NCBI GenBank assembly: GCA_947258695.1
Contig: CAMYJG010000010.1
Location: 44,774-108,773, forward strand
Direction: 5' to 3'
From: an uncultured Ectothiorhodospiraceae bacterium
Lineage (GTDB): Bacteria; Pseudomonadota; Gammaproteobacteria; UBA6429; Thiohalophilaceae
DNA: 64,000 bases
Made by a program: the position numbers and the translations under genes. Of the stretch, positions 54,223 through 62,885 are shown piece after piece. The first letter of the stretch is position 1, and the number at the start of each line of letters is the position of its first letter. The notes beneath the pieces were generated by a model, which worked only from the letters and a program-made list of their open reading frames with translations, was not told the DNA's origin and did no database searches.

Positions 54223-55911
54223 TTACTCATCAGTAACACATCCATGTGAGGCATCTTTAACTGATTTGATAAATTTATACAGCGTCCCACGTGTGGCTTT
54301 ATAAGGTGGCATAACCCAGGCCGCTTTACGCTTAGCTAGTTCATCATCACTTAAATCGACGGATAAACTGTTGGTGTTGGCATCAACGGTAATTACGTCA
54401 CCATTTTTTACCAGGCCAATGGGCCCACCTTCCTGAGCTTCTGGTACAACATGACCAATAATGAAACCATGAGAACCGCCAGAGAAACGACCATCGGTAA
54501 TCATCGCGACATCTGAACCTAAGCCGGCACCCATAATGGCCGAGGTTGGCGTTAACATTTCTGGCATACCCGGTCCGCCTTTTGGTCCTTCGTAGCGAAT
54601 AACTATCACGTCACCTTTTTGGATTTCATTGTTCTCTAATCCTTTTAACATGTCTTCTTCACAGTCATAAACACGGGCTGGACCAGTAAAGACTAAACCT
54701 TCTTTACCGGTAATTTTTGCAACGGCACCACCCGGGGCAAAGTTACCTTTTAAAATACGGATGTGACCCGAATCTTTAATCGGTTTTTCCAGTGGAGTAA
54801 TAATGTCCTGACCTTCTTTTAAACCCGGTACGTCAGCTAAGTTTTCAGCCACCGTTTTACCGGTTACGGTCATACAGTCTCCATTAATGAGTCCCGCTTC
54901 AAGCAAATACTTCATGACTGCGGGAATACCACCCACATCATGTAAATCTTCCATCACGTATTTACCACTTGGTTTAAGATCGGCAATGAAGGGAATACGG
55001 TCACTGACACTTTGGAAATCTTCAATTTTGAGTTCAATATCAACCGCTCTCGCCATTGCCAGTATATGTAGTACCGCATTGGTTGAACCGCCGAGGGCCA
55101 TAATAATAACCATGGCATTTTCAAAGGCTTCTCGTGTCATAATGTCACGCGGTTTAATATCTTTTTCTAACAGGTTAAGTACCGCTTCACCGGCACGTAA
55201 ACATTCATCAACCTTGTCCGGATCAGTGGCCGGTGTACATGAACTATAAGGCAGCGCCATACCCATCGCTTCAATCGCGGATGCCATGGTATTGGCGGTA
55301 TACATACCACCACAGGCACCAGCGCCTGGGCAAGAATGCTTAACAATATCAACACGTTCTTCTTCTTCAATTTTTCCGGCAATAAATTCACCGTAGCTTT
55401 GGAACGCCGAAACAATATCTAAACTTTTGCCATGTGATTTTCCCGCACGAATGGTTCCACCGTAAACCATGAGCGAAGGGCGATTTAAACGCCCCATCGC
55501 AATCAGTACACCCGGCATGTTTTTATCACAGCCAGGAATGGAAACATTGGCGTCATACCATTGCGCACCCATTACTGTTTCAACTGAATCAGCAATAACC
55601 TCACGCGATTGCAGCGAGTAACTCATACCATCGGTACCCATCGATATACCATCACTGACACCAACGGTATTAAAGCGCATACCAACCATACCGGCTTTTT
55701 CTACCCCTTCTTTAACCTTGGCGGCTAAATCATTCAGGTGCATATTACAGGTGTTACCTTCCCACCAGACGCTAGAAATCCCAACTTCAGGTTTCTTCAT
55801 ATCTTCTTCGGTCATACCTGTGCCATACAGCATGGCTTGAGATGCCCCTTGTGATTTTGGCTCAGTAATGCGTTTACTGAATTTATTCAAATTATCACTC
55901 TTGTTACTCAT
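54223..55911 (-). CDS. ilvD: Dihydroxy-acid dehydratase
   Basis: A 562-residue Fe-S enzyme of branched-chain amino-acid synthesis, making 2-keto acids. The cluster motifs are [11 protein letters not shown] and [16 protein letters not shown], with the C-terminal substrate loop [11 protein letters not shown]. The length fits the short (about 560) form. A GGAGAG ribosome site is before the ATG. It is a single gene with its own terminator and is divergent from slt. Confidence 0.97.
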   Translation of the reverse strand: MSNKSDNLNKFSKRITEPKSQGASQAMLYGTGMTEEDMKKPEVGISSVWWEGNTCNMHLNDLAAKVKEGVEKAGMVGMRFNTVGVSDGISMGTDGMSYSLQSREVIADSVETVMGAQWYDANVSIPGCDKNMPGVLIAMGRLNRPSLMVYGGTIRAGKSHGKSLDIVSAFQSYGEFIAGKIEEEERVDIVKHSCPGAGACGGMYTANTMASAIEAMGMALPYSSCTPATDPDKVDECLRAGEAVLNLLEKDIKPRDIMTREAFENAMVIIMALGGSTNAVLHILAMARAVDIELKIEDFQSVSDRIPFIADLKPSGKYVMEDLHDVGGIPAVMKYLLEAGLINGDCMTVTGKTVAENLADVPGLKEGQDIITPLEKPIKDSGHIRILKGNFAPGGAVAKITGKEGLVFTGPARVYDCEEDMLKGLENNEIQKGDVIVIRYEGPKGGPGMPEMLTPTSAIMGAGLGSDVAMITDGRFSGGSHGFIIGHVVPEAQEGGPIGLVKNGDVITVDANTNSLSVDLSDDELAKRKAAWVMPPYKATRGTLYKFIKSVKDASHGCVTDE

Positions 55912-56148
55912 GAAACTCTCCGTTGCAATTTCTAATCATTCTTAATAAGATATACATATTAAACTATTGATTTGTAAGGGAATTGTTGATTTCCATACAA
56001 AAAATGAATTAAATCCGATCTAGATCAGGTTTCGGCAAATAAAGTCGGCTATTATAAGGCAAAGTTGGCAAATAACTGAATCAAACATCAAAATTCATGC
56101 AGTTTGACCGATAATTATAATAAATATTCGATTGTTAAGGTGGTTCTT

Positions 56149-58167
56149 TTGCGTTTATTAGCCAAACACTGGGTGAAAGTATCAATAGCGGGTAGCCTAT
56201 TAATACTCGGTAGTTCATCTACGTCTGTTGCGCTGACTCTTGCAAACTTACCACCTCAGTTAGAAACCGACTCAAGTACCGCGCAGAAGAAGCCAGGCCA
56301 ATTAGCCAAGCAACGACAACTTTTTCTGCAGGCAGAAACGGCTTTAAAAAAGGGACATTTTTCTACTTATAGAAAATTAGAACATCGGCTAAATGATTAT
56401 CCCCTCTATCCTTATCTGCGCTACATGGAACTCAAACGTAATATCAAAAATACTTCCAGTCAGAAAATTCAGAATTTTTTACAGACTTACCACAACACGC
56501 CACTGGCAAATAAACTCTATAGGAGGTGGATTAACTCACTGGCGCGTACAGGAAAATCAAATGCTTTAATTCAGTACTTCCGCCCTACGCAAAATACTCG
56601 TCTTCTCTGTCACTATGCCAAGGCATTACATCAGGTTGGTAAAAAAGGTACCGCTTTTTCTCTTATGGGTGAGCTATGGCAAACAGGTAACTCATTACCT
56701 AAGAGTTGCGATGCTATTTTAAAAAAATGGCGTGAAGCCGGTTACCTGACACCGACTCGGCTATGGGCACGGATCCACCTGGTAATGAATAAAGGCAAAC
56801 GCCGCCTCGCGACCTACCTTGGTAAATCGTTACCAAATAAAGACCGTTTCTGGCTATCGCTATGGAAAAAAGTACAGCGCAACCCGGAGTATGTGCTTAA
56901 GGCCGAGCAACATTTTAAGGATCAACACTCGCCGATTATGCACTGGATACTGGTGGACGGCATGACTCGACTGTCACGTCGTAAACCGTTAATGGCTGCA
57001 GACTACTGGCAGGAAATTCGTGATAAGTATCATTTTAATGCGGAAGAAAAAGAACGTATTCAACGTCGCCTGGCACTCTCATTAGCGCGTGCCGCCACAC
57101 CGCTGAGCCGTGATACATTGAAAAAATTAAAACTCGATAGCCGTGAGGAAAGTGTCATCACTCCACATATACTTTCTGCGATTAGCGACAAAGACTGGGA
57201 AGGTGCACTGTCCTGGTTAAACACTTTAAACAGTAATGAGCGTAACAGTGAACGTTGGCATTACTGGCGCGCACGTACCTTAGAGGAAATGGGGCGACTC
57301 GATGAAGCACGTTCACTCTATTTACAAATCACTGACAACCGTTCTTATTATAGTTTCTTAGCCGCTGATCGTATTGGTGATCGTTATCAAATGACTCACC
57401 GTCCAATTAAGACACCCGCGGCAGAACTCACCAAGTTACAACACATTCCCGCTGTTGCACGTGCCGGCGAGCTCTACCAGCTTAAGCGCATTGTTGATGC
57501 CCGACGTGAATGGCACTTTGCTATTCAACGTATGGATAAAAAGCAATTACTCATCGCAGCCCAACTAGCGAATAAATGGGGCTGGCATGATCGCAGTATT
57601 ATTACCCTGGCGTTAGCTCAGTACTGGGATGATCTTGAATTACGCTTCCCACTGGCCCATAAAAAATACATTGAAAGACAAGCCAAACACGAAGAGATTA
57701 ATCCCGCCTGGGCCTTTGCGGTTATTCGCCAGGAAAGTGCCTTTACCCAGGATGCCCGCTCAACCGCCGGAGCGCTCGGTTTGATGCAACTTATGCCACG
57801 TACTGCACAACAGGTTGCCCGTTCTCTACGCATTAAACGGCCAAACCGCCGCGATTTACTCAAAAGTAATATCAACATTAAGCTCGGCGTTCGTTATTTA
57901 AGAAAACTTCAGGAGCGCTTCAACGGTAACTCCATTCTTGCCACCGCCTCCTATAATGCGGGTCCATGGCGGGTTAAAGGCTGGATGCCAAAAGAAGAAG
58001 CTCAAAGTGCTGATCTATGGATTGAAAATGTGCCTTTCACCGAAACACGCAAGTATCTCAAGCGAGTGCTTACTTACACGATAATCTATGAACAGCGGTT
58101 AGGTTTAGAAGGTAAACCGTTATTAGAGCGTATGATGCCTATCGCCACACCAGCTAAAAAAATCTGA
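56149..58167 (+). CDS. slt: Soluble lytic murein transglycosylase
   Basis: The frame opens at a TTG at 56104, but the TTG at 56149 with AAGGTGG before it gives a shorter, cleaner signal peptide (672 residues); a GTG at 56140 is a third option. The long helical superhelix domain is followed by the catalytic Glu in AVIRQESAFTQDARST, then GALGLMQLMPRTAQ and ATASYNAGPWRV. It is the periplasmic Slt70-type enzyme. A 44-residue membrane protein follows. Confidence 0.93.
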   Translation: MRLLAKHWVKVSIAGSLLILGSSSTSVALTLANLPPQLETDSSTAQKKPGQLAKQRQLFLQAETALKKGHFSTYRKLEHRLNDYPLYPYLRYMELKRNIKNTSSQKIQNFLQTYHNTPLANKLYRRWINSLARTGKSNALIQYFRPTQNTRLLCHYAKALHQVGKKGTAFSLMGELWQTGNSLPKSCDAILKKWREAGYLTPTRLWARIHLVMNKGKRRLATYLGKSLPNKDRFWLSLWKKVQRNPEYVLKAEQHFKDQHSPIMHWILVDGMTRLSRRKPLMAADYWQEIRDKYHFNAEEKERIQRRLALSLARAATPLSRDTLKKLKLDSREESVITPHILSAISDKDWEGALSWLNTLNSNERNSERWHYWRARTLEEMGRLDEARSLYLQITDNRSYYSFLAADRIGDRYQMTHRPIKTPAAELTKLQHIPAVARAGELYQLKRIVDARREWHFAIQRMDKKQLLIAAQLANKWGWHDRSIITLALAQYWDDLELRFPLAHKKYIERQAKHEEINPAWAFAVIRQESAFTQDARSTAGALGLMQLMPRTAQQVARSLRIKRPNRRDLLKSNINIKLGVRYLRKLQERFNGNSILATASYNAGPWRVKGWMPKEEAQSADLWIENVPFTETRKYLKRVLTYTIIYEQRLGLEGKPLLERMMPIATPAKKI

Positions 58168-58250
58168 TTTAGATCACACAATAAATTTAAAGACGAGCTG
58201 TATCAGGCCGATAAATAGATAGTTAGTCGATTATTCTCTGGAGTCTTACT

Positions 58251-58385
58251 ATGCTGCCTATTTTCCTCACCAGCCTCACCGGTCTTATTCTTTTCGCTAT
58301 GGGTTATTACTTTGGTCATCAGCTTGGCAGTACTCGCCATATTCGAAAACAATTAGAAAAAGTCAGAACTAATAATCAGCAATAA
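58251..58385 (+). CDS. 44-residue single-pass membrane protein
   Basis: An ATG with CTGGAGTC 8 bp upstream opens a 44-codon frame: one hydrophobic helix (FLTSLTGLILFAMGYYFGHQ) then a basic tail (RHIRKQLEKVRTN). The build is typical of real small membrane proteins such as those of the YoaI or YtcA kind, but no family is recognised. It follows slt by 83 bp and converges with the cytochrome gene. Confidence 0.55.
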   Translation: MLPIFLTSLTGLILFAMGYYFGHQLGSTRHIRKQLEKVRTNNQQ

Positions 58386-58434
58386 ACATTCAGGTATGCA
58401 CCTATAATTATTGAGTTCTGACCTGTTAGTTTTA

Positions 58435-58839
58435 CTAATGTTTCCCAGCTGCCAGTTTTACATTACGACGTTCATGAGTAATGTAAGCCTGGATCGCAAT
58501 CATCTCTGCTGAATCAGCCTTTAGATCCTTACCTTCTAACGGGTTACGAATACACCAGTTAACCATCTCCCACATTGCGGCAACTCGTCCCAGTTGTTTT
58601 TGAAATTTGGGATACGTTTCCGGGTGAGTATTAGCACCATTAGGGTGGCACTGGGCACAGACCACACCATTACTTCCCAGTTTTGGATCGGTAAAGACCT
58701 TGCGCCCTGCTTTAACAACGGTCATGAACTCTTGTTCCCACAGTTTTAAATCCTGCTTGGTAAACTCATCCGCAAAAGCTGAGGTCGCCAAGGCCATAAA
58801 CAGTGCCACCGTCATAACAATACAATTTGTTGGTTTCAT
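58435..58839 (-). CDS. Monohaem cytochrome c
   Basis: A 134-residue exported protein (signal peptide ending in AFA) with one haem motif, CAQCH at 61-65, in a SoxX/cytochrome-c-like fold (VVKAGRKVFTDPKLGSNGVV). Candidate Met ligands lie at MWEMV. It is third in an operon with a metallophosphoesterase (21 bp) and a di-haem peroxidase, so it could feed electrons to the peroxidase. Confidence 0.9.
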   Translation of the reverse strand: MKPTNCIVMTVALFMALATSAFADEFTKQDLKLWEQEFMTVVKAGRKVFTDPKLGSNGVVCAQCHPNGANTHPETYPKFQKQLGRVAAMWEMVNWCIRNPLEGKDLKADSAEMIAIQAYITHERRNVKLAAGKH

Positions 58840-58860
58840 TTTATTGTTCCTCCCTGATCA

Positions 58861-59922
58861 TTAGTAATGTTTCTGTGGTGGAATACGTTTACCTTTGCCC
58901 TGGTATTGCTTGTCCTCGGGTCGTTTACGCCTTTTGTTATAAGACACGCTCCGGGTGTTATTTTCAGGTAACTGGAAATGCATACTGGTATTACCGCTCC
59001 AGACATCGATGAACTGCCAGCCGGTGGCATCTCTTTCAAAGAAAGGATCAGCCCGATTCATTTCAACCGTCAGTTTAGGTAAGTGACTTTTTGCTTGACT
59101 ATAGGTAGAGGGATACGGCCAGGGCCAGGCTGTCGCCATGACTGAATGGAAACTGATATTACCGATCTGGTTATACTGGATCTGGTGCACATGGCCATAA
59201 AACACGTTTACTTTTTTGAACGGTTTTAATATCGCCTGGATTTGCTCAGCATCATCGGTCCAGAAATTCCAGCCCTTGTAGATCTTTTGTAAAGGCGAAT
59301 GGGATAACACCACAAGCGGCGTATTCTTATTCACCTTTGCCAGATCTTTTTTCAGCCAAGCACGTTGTTCAGCACCCACCATGAATGGAGAACCCAGCGG
59401 GTTATCTAATCCAGCCATCACCCCCATACGTTCTTCACCACTGGACCACTTGTTAGTCCATTTATCATCAACCAGGATGCTGTTTAAAACAACAAAGTGA
59501 ACACCCTTGTGATCAAAACTGTACCACTGTGGTCCTAGTTGTGATTCCCAGTACTTACCCAGGTCGAGATAATAATCATGTTCACCCATCACGTATTTAA
59601 CTTTATGATTACAAGCGGACATAAGCTCGAGGCCATGATCAAGTTCTGCCTTGTTACCTATTTGCGCCAGGTCGCCGCCATAAATAACAAAGTCAGGCTT
59701 CGGATCCATCATATTGCATTCAGCAACGGCACGCTTTAGACCGCGATCGAAACTGCGCACAAAGTCGCTGCCTTTAATCTGCTGTATATGGGAGTCCGAA
59801 ATATAAGCGAAAGTAAAATTTTCTTGTTTGCTTTTACCAAAGGCCACTTCGACCAGGCTAACAGGAAGTACACCACCGGCGATAAGTGCACCTGCACCTT
59901 TTAAAAAATTACGACGTTTCAT
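58861..59922 (-). CDS. Tat-exported metallophosphoesterase
   Basis: A 353-residue protein with a Tat signal (KRRNFLKGAGALIAGG). The calcineurin-like motifs are YISDSHIQQ, YGGDLAQIG, GEHDYY, LSHSPL and GHVHQ. The third is usually GNHD, so Asn is Glu here. It should be a periplasmic phosphoesterase, but its substrate is unknown. It is set between a di-haem peroxidase and a cytochrome c in one operon. Confidence 0.9.
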   Translation of the reverse strand: MKRRNFLKGAGALIAGGVLPVSLVEVAFGKSKQENFTFAYISDSHIQQIKGSDFVRSFDRGLKRAVAECNMMDPKPDFVIYGGDLAQIGNKAELDHGLELMSACNHKVKYVMGEHDYYLDLGKYWESQLGPQWYSFDHKGVHFVVLNSILVDDKWTNKWSSGEERMGVMAGLDNPLGSPFMVGAEQRAWLKKDLAKVNKNTPLVVLSHSPLQKIYKGWNFWTDDAEQIQAILKPFKKVNVFYGHVHQIQYNQIGNISFHSVMATAWPWPYPSTYSQAKSHLPKLTVEMNRADPFFERDATGWQFIDVWSGNTSMHFQLPENNTRSVSYNKRRKRPEDKQYQGKGKRIPPQKHY

Positions 59923-59937
59923 TTTATGACCTCCGTG

Positions 59938-61041
59938 TTATTCAAATTCAGGACTGGTGAGTGCTTCCATAAAAGCAACCAGATCGTCCATCTGGTCATC
60001 ACTCAGGTTAAGGGGACGAATACCACCACTTTGGAAATCAAAAATCAGATCATCTTCATTTACGCGGCCCCCATTGTTATAAAACTTCACCACGTCTAGT
60101 AGCGACTCAAGACTACCGTCATGCATATAGGGTGCAGTTTTAGCAATATTGCGCAGGGTTGGGGTTTTAAAACTGCCCATGTCACGCCATTGAGTTGATA
60201 CTGCAAAGCGTCCTAATTCAGATGTGTTTTTGTTTGTCAGCACTTCCACATCAACTTGCGATGTGGTTTTCTTTGCTTTGCTAAAAGCGCTGCCCAGTTG
60301 CCTGACATCCTTATTAATGCGTTCAAAACCAATACCGAGATTATGAAAACGACTGTCGGTAAATAAAGCATGGTTTTGTGAAATGGTATGGCAGGAAACG
60401 CAGCGACCTTGTTCAAGAAAAATTTTTAAGCCACGTTGCGCGGCCACGCTCATTGCAGACTTGTCGCTACCGTATTGAAAACGATCAAACGGGGAGTTAC
60501 CGGAAATAATCGTGCGTTCAAAACTGGCAATCGCCTGCTGCACATGTTTCATCTTGATCCGTTTGCCTTTCTTATTAAACGCTTTTTTAAACAGTTTTTT
60601 ATATTCACTGTCACTGCGTACAATTTTCAAAATCGGTTCGTGGTTGGGTAAGCCCATCTCAACCGGGTTAGTAAATGGCCCGGCCGACTGGCCTTCAAGA
60701 TCCGGCTCACGCCCATCCCAGAACATGGAATGCAGATACGCCGCGTTCACCACGGTTGGTGCATTGCGGGTCCCAGTTAGTTTATTGATCCCTTCAGAAA
60801 CCTTTAATGGACTATCGGTAAAGGCTTTCGATTTATCATGACAGGTAGCACAACTGACTTTACCGGTTAAACTGAAGCGTGTGTCATGAAATAACTTGTC
60901 ACCAAGTTTTATTTTTGCGGGAGTGAGTTTGTTATTTGCAGGCACCGGAACTTCGGGTAAACCAAGTGGTGGTGCAGCAAAAAGGGTGGGGGTCGTGACA
61001 GCTAAACAGACTACCCCAAGCATGCTTGCTAGGGTTTTCAT
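59938..61041 (-). CDS. Di-haem cytochrome c peroxidase family protein
   Basis: The ATG at 61041 with GAGGTAAC before it is preferred over the opening 30 bp out (367 residues). After a signal peptide (ending LFA), two haem motifs are present: CATCH (64-68) and CVSCH (214-218). The C-terminal stretch TPTLRNIAKTAPYMHDGS is typical of the CcpA/MauG group. It may reduce peroxide or act as a MauG-type oxidase. It is first in the operon. Confidence 0.95.
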   Translation of the reverse strand: MKTLASMLGVVCLAVTTPTLFAAPPLGLPEVPVPANNKLTPAKIKLGDKLFHDTRFSLTGKVSCATCHDKSKAFTDSPLKVSEGINKLTGTRNAPTVVNAAYLHSMFWDGREPDLEGQSAGPFTNPVEMGLPNHEPILKIVRSDSEYKKLFKKAFNKKGKRIKMKHVQQAIASFERTIISGNSPFDRFQYGSDKSAMSVAAQRGLKIFLEQGRCVSCHTISQNHALFTDSRFHNLGIGFERINKDVRQLGSAFSKAKKTTSQVDVEVLTNKNTSELGRFAVSTQWRDMGSFKTPTLRNIAKTAPYMHDGSLESLLDVVKFYNNGGRVNEDDLIFDFQSGGIRPLNLSDDQMDDLVAFMEALTSPEFE

Positions 61042-61314
61042 AGTTACCTCCATGGCGTGGGCAATATACAACTGGACTCTTGCCCATGTTCTTATTATGT
61101 ATATTTTTATCTTCCAGACTGATAACTGCTTAGATTTAGTCTAAGTCTAAATGTAGACGATTGTTAACTGTAGTCAATGAATAGTCGGTAATATTTTTAA
61201 CTATCAGAGAAAATCTTAAGGGAGATCACATAAATATATTTTGCCAAATGGAGCTGTAGGGCAAATCAATGCGGGGGAACGAGCTATGTATAAAAGAATG
61301 TCCTATAAATAAAA

Positions 61315-61638
61315 TTAAAACTTCGATTTAGTCGAAATGAGAATATCTTCGTTACTCGGCACCAACAGGTTGGTGGTGTGATCCATATCGTAGCCATAAA
61401 AATCTTTTAAGTAGCGAAACACGTGCTTCTTATCAAAATCAAGGTGTGATTCCATTCCTTCAATGACACCACGGGCTATATCTATAGCAGATTTAGGGTC
61501 TCGATTAATCGTATAAACCCGGTTATCCAACCTAAAACCGGCTTCTAGCATACGCAACTTAATCACGTCCCATATTTCCTGGCAGGCCGCTTCAGGATTG
61601 TTGTCATAATCGAGATTAATAACAATGGCGTAGCTCAT
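61315..61638 (-). CDS. Conserved 107-residue protein
   Basis: A soluble protein (SYAIVINLDYDNNPEAACQE, then LRMLEAGFRLDNRVYTINRD) with no signal peptide and one cysteine. It resembles a small ferredoxin-fold or Cas2-like alpha/beta protein in pattern, but no CRISPR array or Cas genes are near, so that is not claimed. Function is unknown. GAGGG lies before the ATG. Confidence 0.7.
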   Translation of the reverse strand: MSYAIVINLDYDNNPEAACQEIWDVIKLRMLEAGFRLDNRVYTINRDPKSAIDIARGVIEGMESHLDFDKKHVFRYLKDFYGYDMDHTTNLLVPSNEDILISTKSKF

Positions 61639-61883
61639 AAAAACCCTCTATTTACAATAAAATCAATAGCTTACAAGCAACTCTTGATTAATAATCTAGT
61701 TTTGATGTATAACTAATATATATTCATGCAATGATAGTCAACATTAATAATAAAAGAAACTGGCGAGTAATATTCAAAATATCAAAACCTTTCAAATACA
61801 TTAAAATCAATAACTTACATAATACTCTTTACAATTTACTTTAAGTTGGTTATATTTATTCCATAATTTGGGAGGATATAACA

Positions 61884-62027
61884 ATGAATGAACAAATCAC
61901 TATTCCTGTCTACGAAGTGCAAGAAGTCAGCTTGGAACAAGCTATTTTGCTCATCGCCTCAGAGCAAGAGAAAGAACAAACAATTTATAAGGAATCTGCT
62001 GAGCGAATGCTCAAGCTGTGTGCATAA
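61884..62027 (+). CDS. 47-residue small protein
   Basis: A good ribosome site (GGGAGGA, 8 bp) precedes the ATG. The product (EQITIPVYEVQEVSLEQAIL, then LIASEQEKEQTIYKESAERM) is acidic, helical and ends LKLCA. It overlaps a longer frame on the same strand that looks like a shadow. A GC-rich, hairpin-forming stretch follows the stop. It may be a real small protein; the role is unknown. Confidence 0.55.
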   Translation: MNEQITIPVYEVQEVSLEQAILLIASEQEKEQTIYKESAERMLKLCA

Positions 62028-62100
62028 CGGGCGCAAACTGAAACGAGTTCACCCCCGGTCGAGCCATGGTACGACGGTGCCTGGTTCGGCCACCCTTTAT
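62028..62100 (+). ncRNA. GC-rich structured segment after the 47-residue gene
   Basis: The base composition rises well above the flanks. Three hairpins can be drawn: AACT-GAAACG-AGTT, GTCG-AGCCATGGTA-CGAC and GGTGCC-TGGTTC-GGCCACC (one bulge). The CGCAAAC near the first recalls the GEMM-type riboswitch, but the second conserved arm is missing, so it is not called as one. It could be a structured RNA or terminator-like element. Confidence 0.35.
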
Positions 62101-62159
62101 TATCTCACCAGCGTAGCTGTAGCTTACAGATTTTAAACAACGAAACTGACGTTGTGAGC

Positions 62160-62606
62160 TTAGCTAGACGGTGTTATCTGAAAAGCCGAAATTACCTGGT
62201 CTTCATATAAAATACGATCTGCGAGAATTTCACCCAGGTTAGATAAATCATTATCCAAGCTTGTGAAGTGATCGCCTTTTCTTTCAGCATCATATTTATC
62301 ATTAAAATCCAGGAATTGTTCAGTTGTCATAGAGATGTTTGGATAAATTTTTTCTGCAACTGAGCGTACATTTTGTCGACGTTCACTGCCATCTTCTAAA
62401 AACCGGTATAATTGAAAATGTGCGCTCGCAGTATAATCCATTAATGTTTCACAAAACTCTTGCAGTACTACCGCAACACCCTCTTCTTCTTGAAAAGGCC
62501 GAAGCGCAGCGAGCTCACTATAAAGTGATAAGGTTTCTTTTCTTGCCCCTAATAATGAATCCATTTTTTGCCGTGATTCAACACGAACTTTATTTGCTGC
62601 TGTCAT
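62160..62606 (-). CDS. rsd: Rsd/AlgQ-family anti-sigma-70 factor
   Basis: The ATG at 62606 with GGAG before it is preferred over one 12 bp upstream (148 residues). The helical stretch LSLYSELAALRPFQ, then LQEFCETLMDYTASAHFQLYRFLEDG fits Rsd/AlgQ, which bind sigma-70 in stationary phase. The family call rests on that pattern. It is a single gene. Confidence 0.75.
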   Translation of the reverse strand: MTAANKVRVESRQKMDSLLGARKETLSLYSELAALRPFQEEEGVAVVLQEFCETLMDYTASAHFQLYRFLEDGSERRQNVRSVAEKIYPNISMTTEQFLDFNDKYDAERKGDHFTSLDNDLSNLGEILADRILYEDQVISAFQITPSS

Positions 62607-62885
62607 ATTTATCTCCATACTTTGCTTATTTTATTTAGAAACGTTTAAGCAACATTCTTCTTCTAAGATAACTATCTTATGCCTGAGAAATTATTGCAAC
62701 ACTTCAAATGTAATAAAGTATTGCAAAATAATTACATTACCCTGTAGTAATTACTAACTTAAGTATTTTATTAAATTAGTAAGTCATTTTTCTCTGTCTT
62801 CATCATAACTACGTTATAATAAAGCTTATATTTACCGTTTGATAACGGCTCAGATTACCCCTAAGCATTAACAGGTTTTTACATC

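Noticed and set aside
61315-61638. Cas2-like protein
   Set aside because: The alpha/beta pattern is loose and no CRISPR repeats or Cas genes occur in the window.
62028-62100. GEMM-type cyclic di-GMP riboswitch or integron attC site
   Set aside because: Only one GEMM-like piece is present and no matching inverted R site (GTTATGC) was found downstream for attC.
61888-62136. 82-residue frame overlapping the 47-residue gene
   Set aside because: It lacks its own ribosome site and has poor codon use; the strong site fits the ATG at 61884 in the other frame.
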